A stretch of DNA of 64,000 bases from Symbiodinium microadriaticum (lineage: Eukaryota > Sar > Dinophyceae > Suessiales > Symbiodiniaceae): contig LSRX01000753.1 of the NCBI GenBank assembly GCA_001939145.1, positions 295,471 through 359,470 on the forward strand. Reading direction: 5' to 3'. The translations under genes were made by a program, and so were the position numbers. This document shows, piece by piece, positions 33,569 to 43,565 of the stretch. Positions within the stretch are counted from its first letter, which is position 1. Every line of letters starts with the position of its first letter. The notes under the pieces were generated by a model, which was given only the letters and a program-made list of their open reading frames with translations, searched no databases and was not told where the DNA came from.

Positions 33569-33844
33569 TTATTGTAAGCTCCAGACATGCAGGAGAGTTA
33601 CGTACTCATCCCCTCCCGCAACTCGCAGAGGAGCATTCACAGGAGCACCTGCTTCGATAAACCTGAGAAGCCATGCATGTTTCTCACATGCTGTGACACG
33701 CTCCAAGATTATGAAAGCTCCAGGGTGTCGAGCTTGCGCACAAGCTGAATGTCTCCTCTGAGAGCAGCCTGAAAGCAGCGGAAGCCAAAGTGCAAGGCGC
33801 CGCCAAGTGTTCACCGCAGCTCGCCTCGTGGAGCTCGTCGACAC
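33569..33844 (-). CDS. Possible ankyrin-repeat fragment
   Basis: The frame contains WLLRFIEAGAPVNAPLR followed by a Gly-rich turn and VTLLHVW, which fits half an ankyrin repeat (LLxxGAxVNxx...TxLHxA). Only one unit is visible, so this is tentative and may be a single exon or relic. Confidence 0.2.
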   Translation of the reverse strand: MSTSSTRRAAVNTWRRLALWLPLLSGCSQRRHSACAQARHPGAFIILERVTACEKHAWLLRFIEAGAPVNAPLRVAGGDEYVTLLHVWSLQ

Positions 33845-34889
33845 TGATGCTGTTCCTCGGGTGCTTGAAGCAGCGATCCAACATGATCCAATCCCATGCG
33901 ATGCTGCGATAATTTACACATCTATGCCAATACGCAAACATACGGTGTGCACGCTTTCCAGGCTCTTCGAAGGCTTAATACCGTTGCCGAGACACACCTG
34001 CCCTCCGGGATCGCGCAGTCCACCGGGAGCATACCAATGTGCCGGCCTCCGGAGAAGCATCGGAAGCTCAAGCAAGTTACAACAAGCAAGCTACAACAAG
34101 CAACTCGGGCGGCAACTCTGTAGGTAGCAAGGATGCACGCTCGGAACGCCTCGGTAGAAAATCCTTTGCTGTTCTACACAGAGAAATCGAAGACAAGCAA
34201 AAGACCGAGAAGGATACGACCCACGAGTTGAACCTCTGAAGCGCAGTTCCTGAACAAGATCTCGCTGCGCGCTGATTGGCTGCTCACTGCTAGGCGGTGA
34301 AGCCACCACCAGCGTTCAAGACACCGGCTACTGGAGTTGAAGGCTCAAGTGCCATCCTCGCAAAAGGTGCCAGCAAGCCAGCCGAGAGTTGAGTAGCATT
34401 GCAGATCACATAGTCTCCTGCAAGCGAATTCTGGAAGTCTGGGTGCCCACAGCACCCACGGCGAGAATGCCACATCATTCCCTCGTTGCCATCATCCAAT
34501 CTACCATGCACGCCACTCTCATGCACACTCGATCAATCCACTCACAATATTCTTTCCGTTGTGCAGCACATCTGCTCGTTCACTGTTGAACATGCATGCA
34601 CGAGGAGTTCTGGATCTGGATGAAGCAGAGGGCGTCTCGACCATGATGTAGAAGGGCTTGAAAGATGCAACAGCATGCAGCATGGGCTGAGACATGCAGC
34701 ATCACGAAACCGAACATGGTGCATTCCTGGCTTACACTGATATCCCACGGTGCATACGTTTTGAAAGACCACGCGCACGAAATCAATGCCAGGAAACCGT
34801 CACGGCTACAGTGCATCAAGGTTTGTGATGTTCCCCAGATGATTGTCGCAGTACCGGGTTCTGTATGCCTTATCGCAAATCGCACCGAC
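33845..34889. other. No supported gene
   Basis: Short frames on both strands; a small duplicated CAAGTTACAACAAGCAA motif is at 34073-34105. Confidence 0.35.
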
Positions 34890-35095
34890 CATCCGGGCGC
34901 TGGGAGTAACAGGATTCCGTTTGGGGAGTAACGGAAACCATTTCTGGGGGTCGTAACGGGAACGAGGGCTAGTAGAAACAGGAACCGCGTCGGGGCGTAA
35001 CAGGAAATGTGCCAGGATAGCCAAGCAACCGAAACTATGCTGGAACTCTTGTATGGGGGACGGGTTTTCGGTCCCCTACTTTGACACCATGAAAG
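34890..35095 (+). repeat. Left flank array of GTAAC(A/G)GGAA motifs
   Basis: Motifs such as GAGTAACAGGATT, GAGTAACGGAAAC, CGTAACGGGAACG and CGTAACAGGAAAT recur over about 100 bp, followed by GACGGGTTTTCGGTCCC. Related sequence lies in inverted orientation at 44100-44290, on the other side of element B. Confidence 0.6.
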
Positions 35096-35374
35096 CCTTG
35101 TGCTGATGCCGATGTTTCGTTCGAAGCATATAGAGTCTGGGGTTGAAACTGATTCGCGGTTTGGGATATAGGATGCCAGTGCCAATACACTCTTTGTCTC
35201 TGAAGCCACAAGTTGCTTCCTCATATTGCTTTTGTCGAAGGAATATGGATGTTTTATCTTACAAGAAGGTTCGTACCAATGCAAGTCGAAATTGTCGTAC
35301 TACGAGTACTACTACGACTGGTGGCGGGGCTAGGCTTTTGCACGCCATCGCGGACTGACCAGCGCCAGCTTGGC

Positions 35375-35500
35375 TTGTTTTCGGGGTTGAGGCTTTAGGC
35401 TTTTGGGGTTTAGGACTTTGCTGTAGATATTTATTAGGTTTGGGGGTTCAGGGGTTTAGTGCTTTAGGGGTTCAGGGTTGATGGGTCAGGTTCAACGGTT
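35375..35500 (+). repeat. Degenerate telomere-like (TTTAGGG) tract
   Basis: Repeated GGGTTTAGG, GGCTTTAGG and GGGGTTCAGGG units form an interstitial, decayed array next to element B. Confidence 0.6.
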
Positions 35501-35749
35501 CAGGCATGTGCCAGTCGAGAACAGCTTTCAAGCAGCTTCACTCGCCAGAATCCTTTTTGCTGCCAGCCCAGGCATGGTAGTAGTAGCCTCTTCGGCTTTG
35601 ACGAAAGCTGTAGAGTCTTCCAGGAAAAGAAAAGCTGAGCAGGCTGCCCTTCACCACTAGAAGCTAGAGGTGAAGGAGCAGCCTAGTCTCCACAACATCC
35701 CAGCAATAGCCAAAAACCCTTAAAAAGACCACCACATCCACGCCACGGC

Positions 35750-36817
35750 TCAGGCCGGCACATCCAAGAGCCGAAACCAGGCGGCTCGCGGGATAGGCCT
35801 AGCCTCAAAGAAAATTGCACGTTGGAGCAAATCACCAAAGCTGTCGGCCAAGGCTTCAATCAGTGCCCGGACACCTGGAGGAAGCGATGGAAGCAGGGTG
35901 ATTGCAACAACCTCTTGAAGGTAGATGTCCATGACCCGCAGGGACAACCATCTCCCGCGCCTTCGGACCAGCTCAGAGTTTTCAGTGATGCCTAGCATCC
36001 AGGTAGCACCTCCCGGTCGGAGGGAGCTGAGGTCAAAGGTGGCCCGACCCCCCTCCCTCAGCCCGAGCCTATCTTGTAGCTGATCCAGGCGTCGACGCAG
36101 AGTGGCCCCAGAGAAAGGCCACAGCATAGATTCCGGAGCTGCTTTGCCAAAGACCAGGTCCAGGAGCTGGACGATGTCGCTGGGGTCTATGCGCGCCGAC
36201 TGGTGGCGAGCCGCCCGGCCCCGTGTCTTCGGGTTCCTTATAACCAGCAGCGCATGCTTGGTGGAAGGGGCGGCATCGCGGGGGAGAACAAGGTCGCCCC
36301 TTCTTGCCTGCAAAATCTCCCCAGGTCTAAGCAGGCCGCACCAGCCCAAGGCAAATATCGCAGCTTCCAGAAGCCAGCCCCAACAAATGGCAGCGCTGAG
36401 CAGGGCCAAAAGTATCCCCTGGGGCATGGCCTTATGGTGGCAATGCGGTTCTTCTGTAAGCCAAGCAAAAGCGAGGTCCCAGGCCAGAGAGAGATTCCGC
36501 CTGATACTCGGCTTCAAAGAGGCGACAGCGTTTATGGTCTCAGAGTACTTATAGTAGGGCTGGCCTGCTCGAAAAAGTACCTGTCCATAGCTGACCAAAA
36601 GTTGAGCAACACGCTCAGAGGGGTCAACCGGCGAAGCCAGGATGCTCTCAAGGTCGGTGTTGCAAAACTCTCGAAGCCAATGGCTAAAAGCCTCTGCCAG
36701 TAGAGCTCGGTTGGTTCGCGTCAGGGGCCGTACAACCCGGTCAGCGACGAGTTGTACTGTCTCCCGTCTTTGGGCACGGCTGTGTTCGGCAGGGGTGTTG
36801 GGTGCAACGGTGGCCAT
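35750..36817 (-). other. Tyrosine recombinase domain of element B Pol
   Basis: This is the last 355 residues of Pol, starting at an in-frame ATG (36815-36817). Catalytic pattern of tyrosine recombinases: LLRPGEIL (first Arg), RNPKTRGRA (Lys strand), SSLRPGGATWML (the HxxR box, with Ser in the His place), RRRGRW (His/Trp position) and VMDIYLQEV (nucleophile Tyr). LRPGGAT followed by GRW and Y is typical of DIRS-type integrases. It would integrate a circular cDNA without target-site duplication. Whether it is released from Pol or translated from its own ATG is unknown. Confidence 0.85.
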
Positions 36818-39800
36818 GGCAGCAAGAGCTACGGAAAACCAAACCCTGAAGAACCAGCCCTCACCAGGAAAGCCCAGGGTGGAGTCAAAAGACAGCTGGA
36901 AGAACAGACGGACAGCGAAACGCCAGATGGAGGAAAAGAGCTCAACCACAAGTCCAAGCAGGTGGGAGCTTGCACACAGGCCAAAAGGCCGGCAAAAGAG
37001 AAAGCAGAGGCCGAGCTCAACCACAAGTCCAAAAAGGTGGGAGCTAGCACACTGAGTCCTGTCAAGTCCACAGCCAGACCCGAGGGCAAGAGCACGGCGA
37101 GTAGGCAACCCAAGGTGCAACACAGGATCCTGACCATGCATGACCGACAAAGAAAACAAAGGGTGCACAGCACGTTGCTCAACCACAAATCCAAGGTGGG
37201 AGCATGCACACACAGAGAAACCCTCGACCCGAAGAGTGCTTGAAGGAAGCTCAACCACAAGTCCAAAGGCGTGGGAGCAAGCACGGGCCCACGAAGGTGC
37301 ACCCCCTCCACAAGGCCATGAGGAGCCAAAGCTGACAGGAAGCAGCGAAAACGAAGAGCCGTGTGGAGGTGATGGCTTGGGGGCACGAGGAAGCGCAAGC
37401 GAGTGCTCGACCACAAGTCCAAGGTGGGAGCATGCACACACAGAGAAACCCTCGACCCGAAAAGTGCTAGGGAGGAGCTCAGCCACGAGTCCAAGGGCTT
37501 GGGGGCAAGCGAAAAGCCACGAAGTTGCACGCCCTCCACAAGGCCGCGAGAAGTCAAGGCTTGCACAAGGCAGCGAAAAGCAGGAGCTGTGTGGAGGTGG
37601 CGGCTCAGGGGCACGAGGAAGCGCAGGCGGGGGCTCAACCACAAGTCCAAGAAGGTGGGAGCATGCACAGGCAAAGGCTGGTGCGGGGCGAGGCTCGACC
37701 ACAAAAACAGAAGTGTGGGAGCACGCACGCGTGGCACAGAATGGCCCGGAGCAGAGCACGTGAGGCCAGGGAGGCCGCAAGCCAACCTCGATACAGCCAT
37801 TAGAGACCGAGGAGCCACTGGGGAGGAAGGCAAGCAGGAGGAGCACCAGGCGTAGCCACGAAGCACTAGGCCGGCGAAACCTCCTCGCAGAAAGCATGTG
37901 CCACTCATTGCTGGTGAGGGCCTCGAAGAGCCTAAAAGGGGTAGGGGCCCTCAGTTCGGCAAATCTGGTCGGATCATCGGCTATGTTGAGCCGAGTGGGT
38001 GCGAAACCGTAAGCGAAGAACAAGCCGAACCCCAGCTGGATGGCTGCAGAGCGGGCCAAAGCATAGCCAAGGGCTCGTGAGGCTGACCTGCCCTTAGCAG
38101 CGGCACTCTTTGCAACCTGGCTGTCAACAAGGACGGTGTGGCGTGCATCTGGTGCTGCAACAGCTAGCTGCCTGTGGAGGGCAACAATCACAGCAAGCTC
38201 CAAGACGTTGATATGAGAGGCGCCCCTCCACGGAATGACGGAGGTGACCTCCCAGGCAGCTCCCGAAAGCACATCATTCACAGCAACACTCTCGAGGCCC
38301 GGAGCCGCGGGGACAGGGTCCCGCCGTGGGAGGCTCAAGGTGAAACTGTCACGAAGCACCTTGCCGAAGACCTGCCAATCGGGGAGACCCGAAACGCAGC
38401 AAAAGTCAGACGGGCTGTCACCAGGAAGACCAAGACTTTGCAAAGGCCCGGCCTCGACAAGAGAGCACAAGCACAGACAGAGCCGACTGATCCCAGCCCT
38501 GTCAAGCCAGCCTAACCTGAAAGGCGGGGTGCTGCAGAAGCCTTCGACGGAGTGAAGGTGACCACCAAGCTCAGGGAGGACGCTGCAAGGCAGGAGCAGG
38601 ACCGAGGGCACTGAAACGCCAGCGGCGACCCTGAAGGCGGCAAGTGCTCTGAAGGCATACGCTCGGGCGGGCCCAGAGCCACAACACACTCCCGCGGGGT
38701 GAAGTAGGAGCCCTCTGGTATAGCCCCCAGCAAGGGCCTCACACAGCCAAAGCAAAAAGTCTGGCACCAGGAGGTCAAAGTGCCGAGAAGTGCTGGGCGA
38801 GAAGCAGGGGCTAAGGTCGAGCCCTTCAACGGGCCCAGGGCCACCGAGGAGGCCACGACAACATCCTACCTCTATCACATCGAAACTGAAAGGGATAGTT
38901 TCGCGCAGGGGCCTTGAAACAGGGGCCTCATCAACATCCTCATTGCAAGGTGCGAGGCCGGCAGCCTTTAGAAGCACTTGGGGCCCCTCCTCGAGGCGGG
39001 AGTAGGCACCCCTCCGGTCGCCATTCTGCCAAAGAGATCGAGCAGCGTGCAGGGGCAGCACACAACGGCAGGCTGCCCCTCGAGCGAGGGAGGCATCAGT
39101 GGCATACACCTCCTCACTTTGCTTTGCCGTGAGATCAGTAGCGGCGATGGGGCTAAGGACCGCACACAAGACAAGCTCCTGGGCAAGGCGCCGAGAGAGT
39201 CGCCGAGGCTCGCGGCTCTTCGCAGGGACAGTGGCGGCGAGGTTCGCGACCTGGTAGGCTTCTGCTAGCACGACCATACAGCACCGGCGGTAAAGGAAAA
39301 CGGAGGTCCAGGCCCCAGTCAGGCGGGCGACCAAGCCGGGAGTAGTCACTGGGAGCCTAGCAGCACGCAGGCTCAAAAGGGCAAGGGAGGTACGACGGGC
39401 AAGCGGCGCAGCCGAGGTCACAATCCCAGCCCGAACTGAGCTAGGGCGGGAATCGATTTCTGTGCCAATGGCTTGGAAGAGGGTCTCGCCGTACACGTCC
39501 TTCTCGGGAGAGCCCAGAACCTCGAAGCGATCGTAGAGATCGCAGGCCGCGTTGTGGAGATCCCGGGCGGCAGAGGGCCCTCTTGGATCAGCAGAGGAGG
39601 GCAAACAGCAGAGGCTGACGAGATCATCAATCACCAATGCCTGCACAGCGTCCCCAGTGGGGAAGGCCGCATGGTTGCGGAGCCTGCAGCTGGCTGGCAG
39701 GGCCCCGCCAAAAGAAAGCAAAGCCTCATGTGCAGCGATAGCGAACTCAACGCCCATGTGGTCGCCCTGGTAGAGGGACCTGAAACAAGGGGTCCACCTG

Positions 39801-41205
39801 GCTCGGGAGTCGCTTGAGACACAGGGGTCCCAGGCAGCAGCACAGACTACGGAGGGGGAGAAAACCTCCCCGAGTTCAGCTTCAGAGTAGCAGAAAGGGA
39901 GGCTGTTCGAGGCCGCCCGCTCTGAACTCACAGAAAACTGGTGGTAGAAGTCCTTTCTGTCGCTGCAAAAACCAGCGACCTGCTGCTTATATCTTTGCAC
40001 CTCAATGGCAGTGAGCAGGAACCCTGGGGGGAGGCTGAGCGATGGTCCCTGCAAATGTCGCTCTGCGCTGTTGGCAAGCCTCCTGTCCCCAATCTGTCTG
40101 TCCCTGCTCTCATCCTTATAAGAGTTAAAAACACGAGACCTCCACTTGGGGTTTGGAGGCCCGGGCACCAGGCCCAAAAGTCCCTGCGTAGACCAGAGCT
40201 TTGCAAGGGCGAGGTTCTCAGGCCTGCTCTCAGCAGTGAAGTCGGGCAGGTCTGTGCACACAACATCACGGCAGTGCTCGAGGCAGGCAGGCTCAACAAA
40301 GGGGAGCCACATGATGCCCTCGAGCCATCTGGAGGCAGGCCAGCAGCCACGGCCTGTTAGCTTAAGGCGGCTGGTGTCCAAGGGGCGGTAGGGCCGAAGC
40401 TGAGGCAGCTCAGAATCCACAGGAAGCGGTGGCACAGGCCGACCCAAAAGGTTAGTGCCACGTGGTTTCTGAGGTTGCAGCTGGTCTCCCGGCCGAAGCG
40501 ACGCCTGCCCATTGGACCGTTTTCCCTCCTCCCGAGGCTGGCAAGGGATAGGAGGGGCAGACACACATGCACCTGAGTACCCAGTGCCGCTTTGGGGAAG
40601 GGCCTCAGCAAAGAGCTCGAGTTCAAGAAGTCTTGCAAGACTCTCGGGCCCAGACCGGCCGGGAGGGAGAGCGAACCGATCCGATCGAGAGTCACACGCG
40701 ACAAGGTAGCGCCACAGCCTATCATAGGCCGACCGCTGGTGGGTATTGGGCTCCCTCCAGAGCAAATCAAACTGCAGAGGTCGAAGTCCCTCATAGACAA
40801 AGTTCAGGCCTAGCACCAGAACATGAAGAACCCGGCGAAGGCGCAGGCGGCGCCACCTTGCAGAGGACAGTCCAGGTCCGCTGCCGGCAAAAAGCCCAAG
40901 GTGTGGCAAAGGCAGCGGGAAGGTCGCGGAAGACGGGGCGGTTCCCCGTCGGCTGGCAGGTGAGAAGAAAGACTTGCAAAGCATCGCTCCAAAGAGGGTG
41001 CGGGACTTGGCGACCCACCGAGGGAGGGCGGCAGCCCACTCCCTGAAGGAAAGAGTGGCAGTGAATTGGCCTAAGGGAGCCGAGGGATTAGGGAACCGAG
41101 GCGGGCCTATTAAACCTTCAAAGGTGGCGCCAGAAGTTCCAAAGGCAGTCGTAGCGGCTCCTTGGCAGGGGCGATCAGAGGAAGGAGCCAAGGCTTCACC
41201 TCCTA
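35750..41205 (-). CDS. Pol polyprotein of element B: RT, MTase-like, RNase H, repeat domain, tyrosine recombinase
   Basis: The frame is open without a stop from 43114 to 35750. Real Pol homology starts just after Gag (41203), and upstream of that the frame only shadows Gag and ORF2. Domains by position: connection region at 41.06-40.72 kb (VLHVLVLGLNFVYEG); reverse transcriptase with LPPGFLLTAI and DRKDFYHQF (about 39.93-40.03 kb), YQGDHMGVEF (39742-39771) and catalytic VIDDL (about 39620-39634); YATDAS (about 39.1 kb), possibly the first RNase H Asp; a Rossmann-like segment (FDVIEVGCCRG, about 38.87 kb); RNase H motifs HINVLEL (about 38.2 kb), TVLVDSQ (about 38.13 kb) and NIADDPTR (about 37.97 kb); repeats at 36941-37735; recombinase at 35750-36817. 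Pol is -1 to Gag and its conserved N-terminus lacks a Met, so a Gag-Pol frameshift is expected. Confidence 0.85.
36941..37735 (-). repeat. Higher-order in-frame repeat encoding (S)HxxGLVVE motifs
   Basis: The plus-strand motif CTCRACCACAAGTCCAA (with variants) begins at 36941, 37016, 37178, 37250, 37406, 37478, 37634 and 37694. Spacings alternate about 72 and 156 (a 228-bp unit with two motifs), and every spacing is a multiple of three. All eight copies are read in the Pol frame as ACSHxxGLVVE-like peptides, followed by Pro-rich linkers. The block separates RNase H from the recombinase. Confidence 0.9.
38560..38900 (-). other. Degenerate methyltransferase-like segment in element B Pol
   Basis: The segment reads FDVIEVGCCRG, then VEGLDLSPCFS, then a helix and LLLHPAGVCCGS: the strand-helix-strand spacing of a SAM-dependent methyltransferase. 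From memory, related dinoflagellate elements show a better kept EVxGGxxxV and PPC motif at these positions; here both are altered, so activity is doubtful. The identification is tentative. Confidence 0.4.
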
Positions 41206-42870
41206 AGTCTGCTTCTTTCGAGGTGGCCGGCGGGGCCTCGAAGGGGAGCTCTCCTCGGTATCTTCGCCCTGAGGAGAACCACTTCCTGGTTGGAGCGGGG
41301 CCCTGCGCATGTCCTGCCTCTTGGTCTGTATGACATCCAATTCTTTCACATAACTCAGGACAATCGCCACCCACTTTTGCGAAGCCAGTGGTGCAAAAGC
41401 CCGGGTGTGCAGGCTGCTGCGTGCCCCCCGGGCTGTGAACATAGCAGCCGGGGGGTCTTCCAACCAAGTCAACTGAAACCCAAGCTCGGCACGGCCGGAG
41501 TCCATGGACATCTGTTCGATGCACACGGCTAAGAGGGACAAGTGGTCGGAGGCCTGCAACACGCTGCCGGCTTGCAAACAGTCTAAGGCCTGTGCGAGGC
41601 AGTGGGCTATCGCTCCTAAATCTCGTTGGCCAGCAAAGCCTCCGAAACGTTCCCAGTACCTTGACAGGCAAACGCCTTGGTGCAGCAGCTCGCTCGGATC
41701 CGCCGACGGCGCCACAGCCGGGCTCATTCGCCTGGCCATGTTCTGAAGGACGGCTGTGTAGAAGGTGCCCCGGCCTGCTGAGAGCTCGTCTTGCATCCTT
41801 GCACGCTGGCTCGCCCCGCGGGAGCTCAGCTGGGAGGAGAGGCCACCCAGATCGACAAGGCCATCCCCGGAGGACGAAGAGAGCTGGGCCACCAAGGTGG
41901 TAAGAGCCTTTGACTGCTCCAGCACGGCCTGGGCCAGGGGATCTCGTTGCTGAGTGGGCCCGCCATATTCGTCGAGGGCCTCCACTGCCTCTGCCTCTGC
42001 CTGGCCCGCCCCTTCCGGCGGAGGGGCACTCACTATCCGTGCGGTCCGTGGTGGGGGACCCAAGGCTGCAAGAGGCGGGGCTGCTGGGGCCTTCGACCTG
42101 ATGCCTAAGGGCTGACTGAGAGCAGCAGCGGGGCCCGTGGCAAGCTGCTTCTCCATCTGTGCCTGTCGGCTGGCCATCTCCTCCATGGATTTCACCAGAG
42201 CAGGCAGGGAGGAGGAGAGCGTCTCCAGCTGAGAGGCCAGGGCGGCCGTGGTCGGGCGTTTTTGCGCAGTGGCCTTTGGACCTGCAGCGGGAGCGCCTGT
42301 AGTAGCCCCTGCGTGCTGCGTGGGCGGATCGTGCTTTGACAGGCGAAGCACGGGCCTCTTGGGCTTTTGAGGCTCGCCTGCGAAGCCCTCGTCGGCCGAG
42401 TAAAACTGCACTCTCTCTGAATCCCCTAAGCCCTGAGCCCACTCCAGAGCAAGCTGCAGCAGCACGGCAGGGTCTGGCACAACTCTCGGCTGGGACCCAT
42501 CGAAGCACACCAGGAAATCGGCAGGGGAGTCCGTGAGCAGAGGCTGAAAGCGCGGGGCCGCCAGAGCAGCAAAGTCGATGACCAGGGCTGGCAGGGAGAA
42601 GTCGGGCATTGGCACGAACCCTGCACCTGAGTCCTCGATGGAGGGGGCCTCCAAAACAACCGAAGGTCCTAAGATGTCGTCCATCTGGGCCTCGCGGGCC
42701 GCTGCAAGCTCGTCCTCTGATATCACGCCCTGGGGGATAGCAACAAGCACACCACTGGGCCGCCTTGCCAAAACCACGGCCACACACTCGATTGCTCCTT
42801 GTCCGGCCGGGTCTGCGTGCTCGTAAGTCCACAGAGCAGGCCGGTCGCTGAAAGGGACCAGGTCCTCCAT
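41203..42870 (-). CDS. Gag-like protein of element B
   Basis: This Gag-like protein of about 555 residues is homologous along its length to the element A Gag. Shared blocks: ERFGGFAGQRDLG, SMDSGRAELGFQLTWLEDPP and QKWVAIVLSYVKELDVI. The middle is Ala/Pro/Gln-rich with a short helical stretch (LPALVKSMEEMASRQAQMEK). The C-terminus is Arg/Lys-rich (RPRRPPRKKQT), suited to nucleic-acid binding. No zinc knuckle. The frame has an ATG at 42889-42891, but I prefer the one at 42868-42870, because it shares a base with the upstream stop (TGATG), mirroring the ATGA in element A. It should form the particle and, by -1 frameshift, deliver Pol. Confidence 0.8.
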   Translation of the reverse strand: MEDLVPFSDRPALWTYEHADPAGQGAIECVAVVLARRPSGVLVAIPQGVISEDELAAAREAQMDDILGPSVVLEAPSIEDSGAGFVPMPDFSLPALVIDFAALAAPRFQPLLTDSPADFLVCFDGSQPRVVPDPAVLLQLALEWAQGLGDSERVQFYSADEGFAGEPQKPKRPVLRLSKHDPPTQHAGATTGAPAAGPKATAQKRPTTAALASQLETLSSSLPALVKSMEEMASRQAQMEKQLATGPAAALSQPLGIRSKAPAAPPLAALGPPPRTARIVSAPPPEGAGQAEAEAVEALDEYGGPTQQRDPLAQAVLEQSKALTTLVAQLSSSSGDGLVDLGGLSSQLSSRGASQRARMQDELSAGRGTFYTAVLQNMARRMSPAVAPSADPSELLHQGVCLSRYWERFGGFAGQRDLGAIAHCLAQALDCLQAGSVLQASDHLSLLAVCIEQMSMDSGRAELGFQLTWLEDPPAAMFTARGARSSLHTRAFAPLASQKWVAIVLSYVKELDVIQTKRQDMRRAPLQPGSGSPQGEDTEESSPSRPRRPPRKKQT

Positions 42871-43565
42871 CACTGGCCTCCCAGGGGCCAAGCAAGCCCT
42901 GCCGCGTCCACGTATACCTTTGCCTCAAGCTCAGAGGGGAAGCCGTGAAATACGGCAGAGGACCCTGAGATAGGCCCCAGCACAGCCTGACAGGCTCGGA
43001 AGGAGGTGTAAAGACACGGCTGCGCCCCGCCACCACCAAGCACAGGATAAAACCGAGAGGCCAAACGCAGGTTTTCCGAAGGAAGAGGGGAGGCGTAGTT
43101 TCCCAACAAGACAAGGCGAGCCCACTGACCGGCTCGCCACGCGCGTGCTATCCGCCGCGCAGGGCTCAGGTTCGACTCTCCAAGGTTCGCAGCCCGATCC
43201 AACCAAGCAGCTGGGCAAGGAGGAAAACGGAGCTCGGCTTCCTGCCTGGTGGCAGGAGCAGTGGCCACAGGGGCCGGCAAGTGGTCCTGTGTGACAGGGA
43301 CTGCAGCAGGGGACGCACTGGAAGAGGAAGCACCAGGTGCAGCAGGGCTAGTCGCCTGAGGCACAAGGGAAGCAGTGGGCCTCTGTTCCTCCGGCAAAGG
43401 GCTAGCACCTTGTCGCGAAGAAGAGGCGGAGCGGGCCTGGCTGGGATCCCAGAGTTGCAAATGCTGAAGCAAAGCAGTAGCCTCACTGAGGGGGCCTTGC
43501 ACCGTCACCTGAAGTGAGCCAACAAAAGCAGTCAGGGCAACAGTTCCCGGCTCACCTTCTTGCAT
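42870..43565 (-). CDS. Element B ORF2, RNase H1 N-terminal (viroplasmin/HBD)-like domain
   Basis: About 231 residues from the ATG at 43563-43565, which overlaps the ORF1 stop by 14 nt; the frame is open up to 43739, but the overlap with ORF1, also seen in A, supports the inner ATG. A Ser/Ala/Pro linker is followed by FPPCPAAWLDRAANLGESN and RIARAWRAGQWARLVLLGNY. A C-terminal part then ends in CLYTSFRACQAVLGPISG and FHGFPSELEAKVYVDAAGLA. The last part fits the RNase H1 N-terminal hybrid-binding/viroplasmin pattern. The same end is found in element A ORF2. Its stop overlaps the Gag start. Confidence 0.65.
   Translation of the reverse strand: MQEGEPGTVALTAFVGSLQVTVQGPLSEATALLQHLQLWDPSQARSASSSRQGASPLPEEQRPTASLVPQATSPAAPGASSSSASPAAVPVTQDHLPAPVATAPATRQEAELRFPPCPAAWLDRAANLGESNLSPARRIARAWRAGQWARLVLLGNYASPLPSENLRLASRFYPVLGGGGAQPCLYTSFRACQAVLGPISGSSAVFHGFPSELEAKVYVDAAGLAWPLGGQ

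Noticed and set aside
35375..35500. True telomere or chromosome end
   Set aside because: TTTAGGG-like units are too degenerate and short and lie internally; treated as an interstitial relic.
36102..40360. Numerous 100-200 codon plus-strand ORFs antisense to element B Pol
   Set aside because: They arise from the complementary strand of GC-rich coding DNA and its repeats; no motif of their own.
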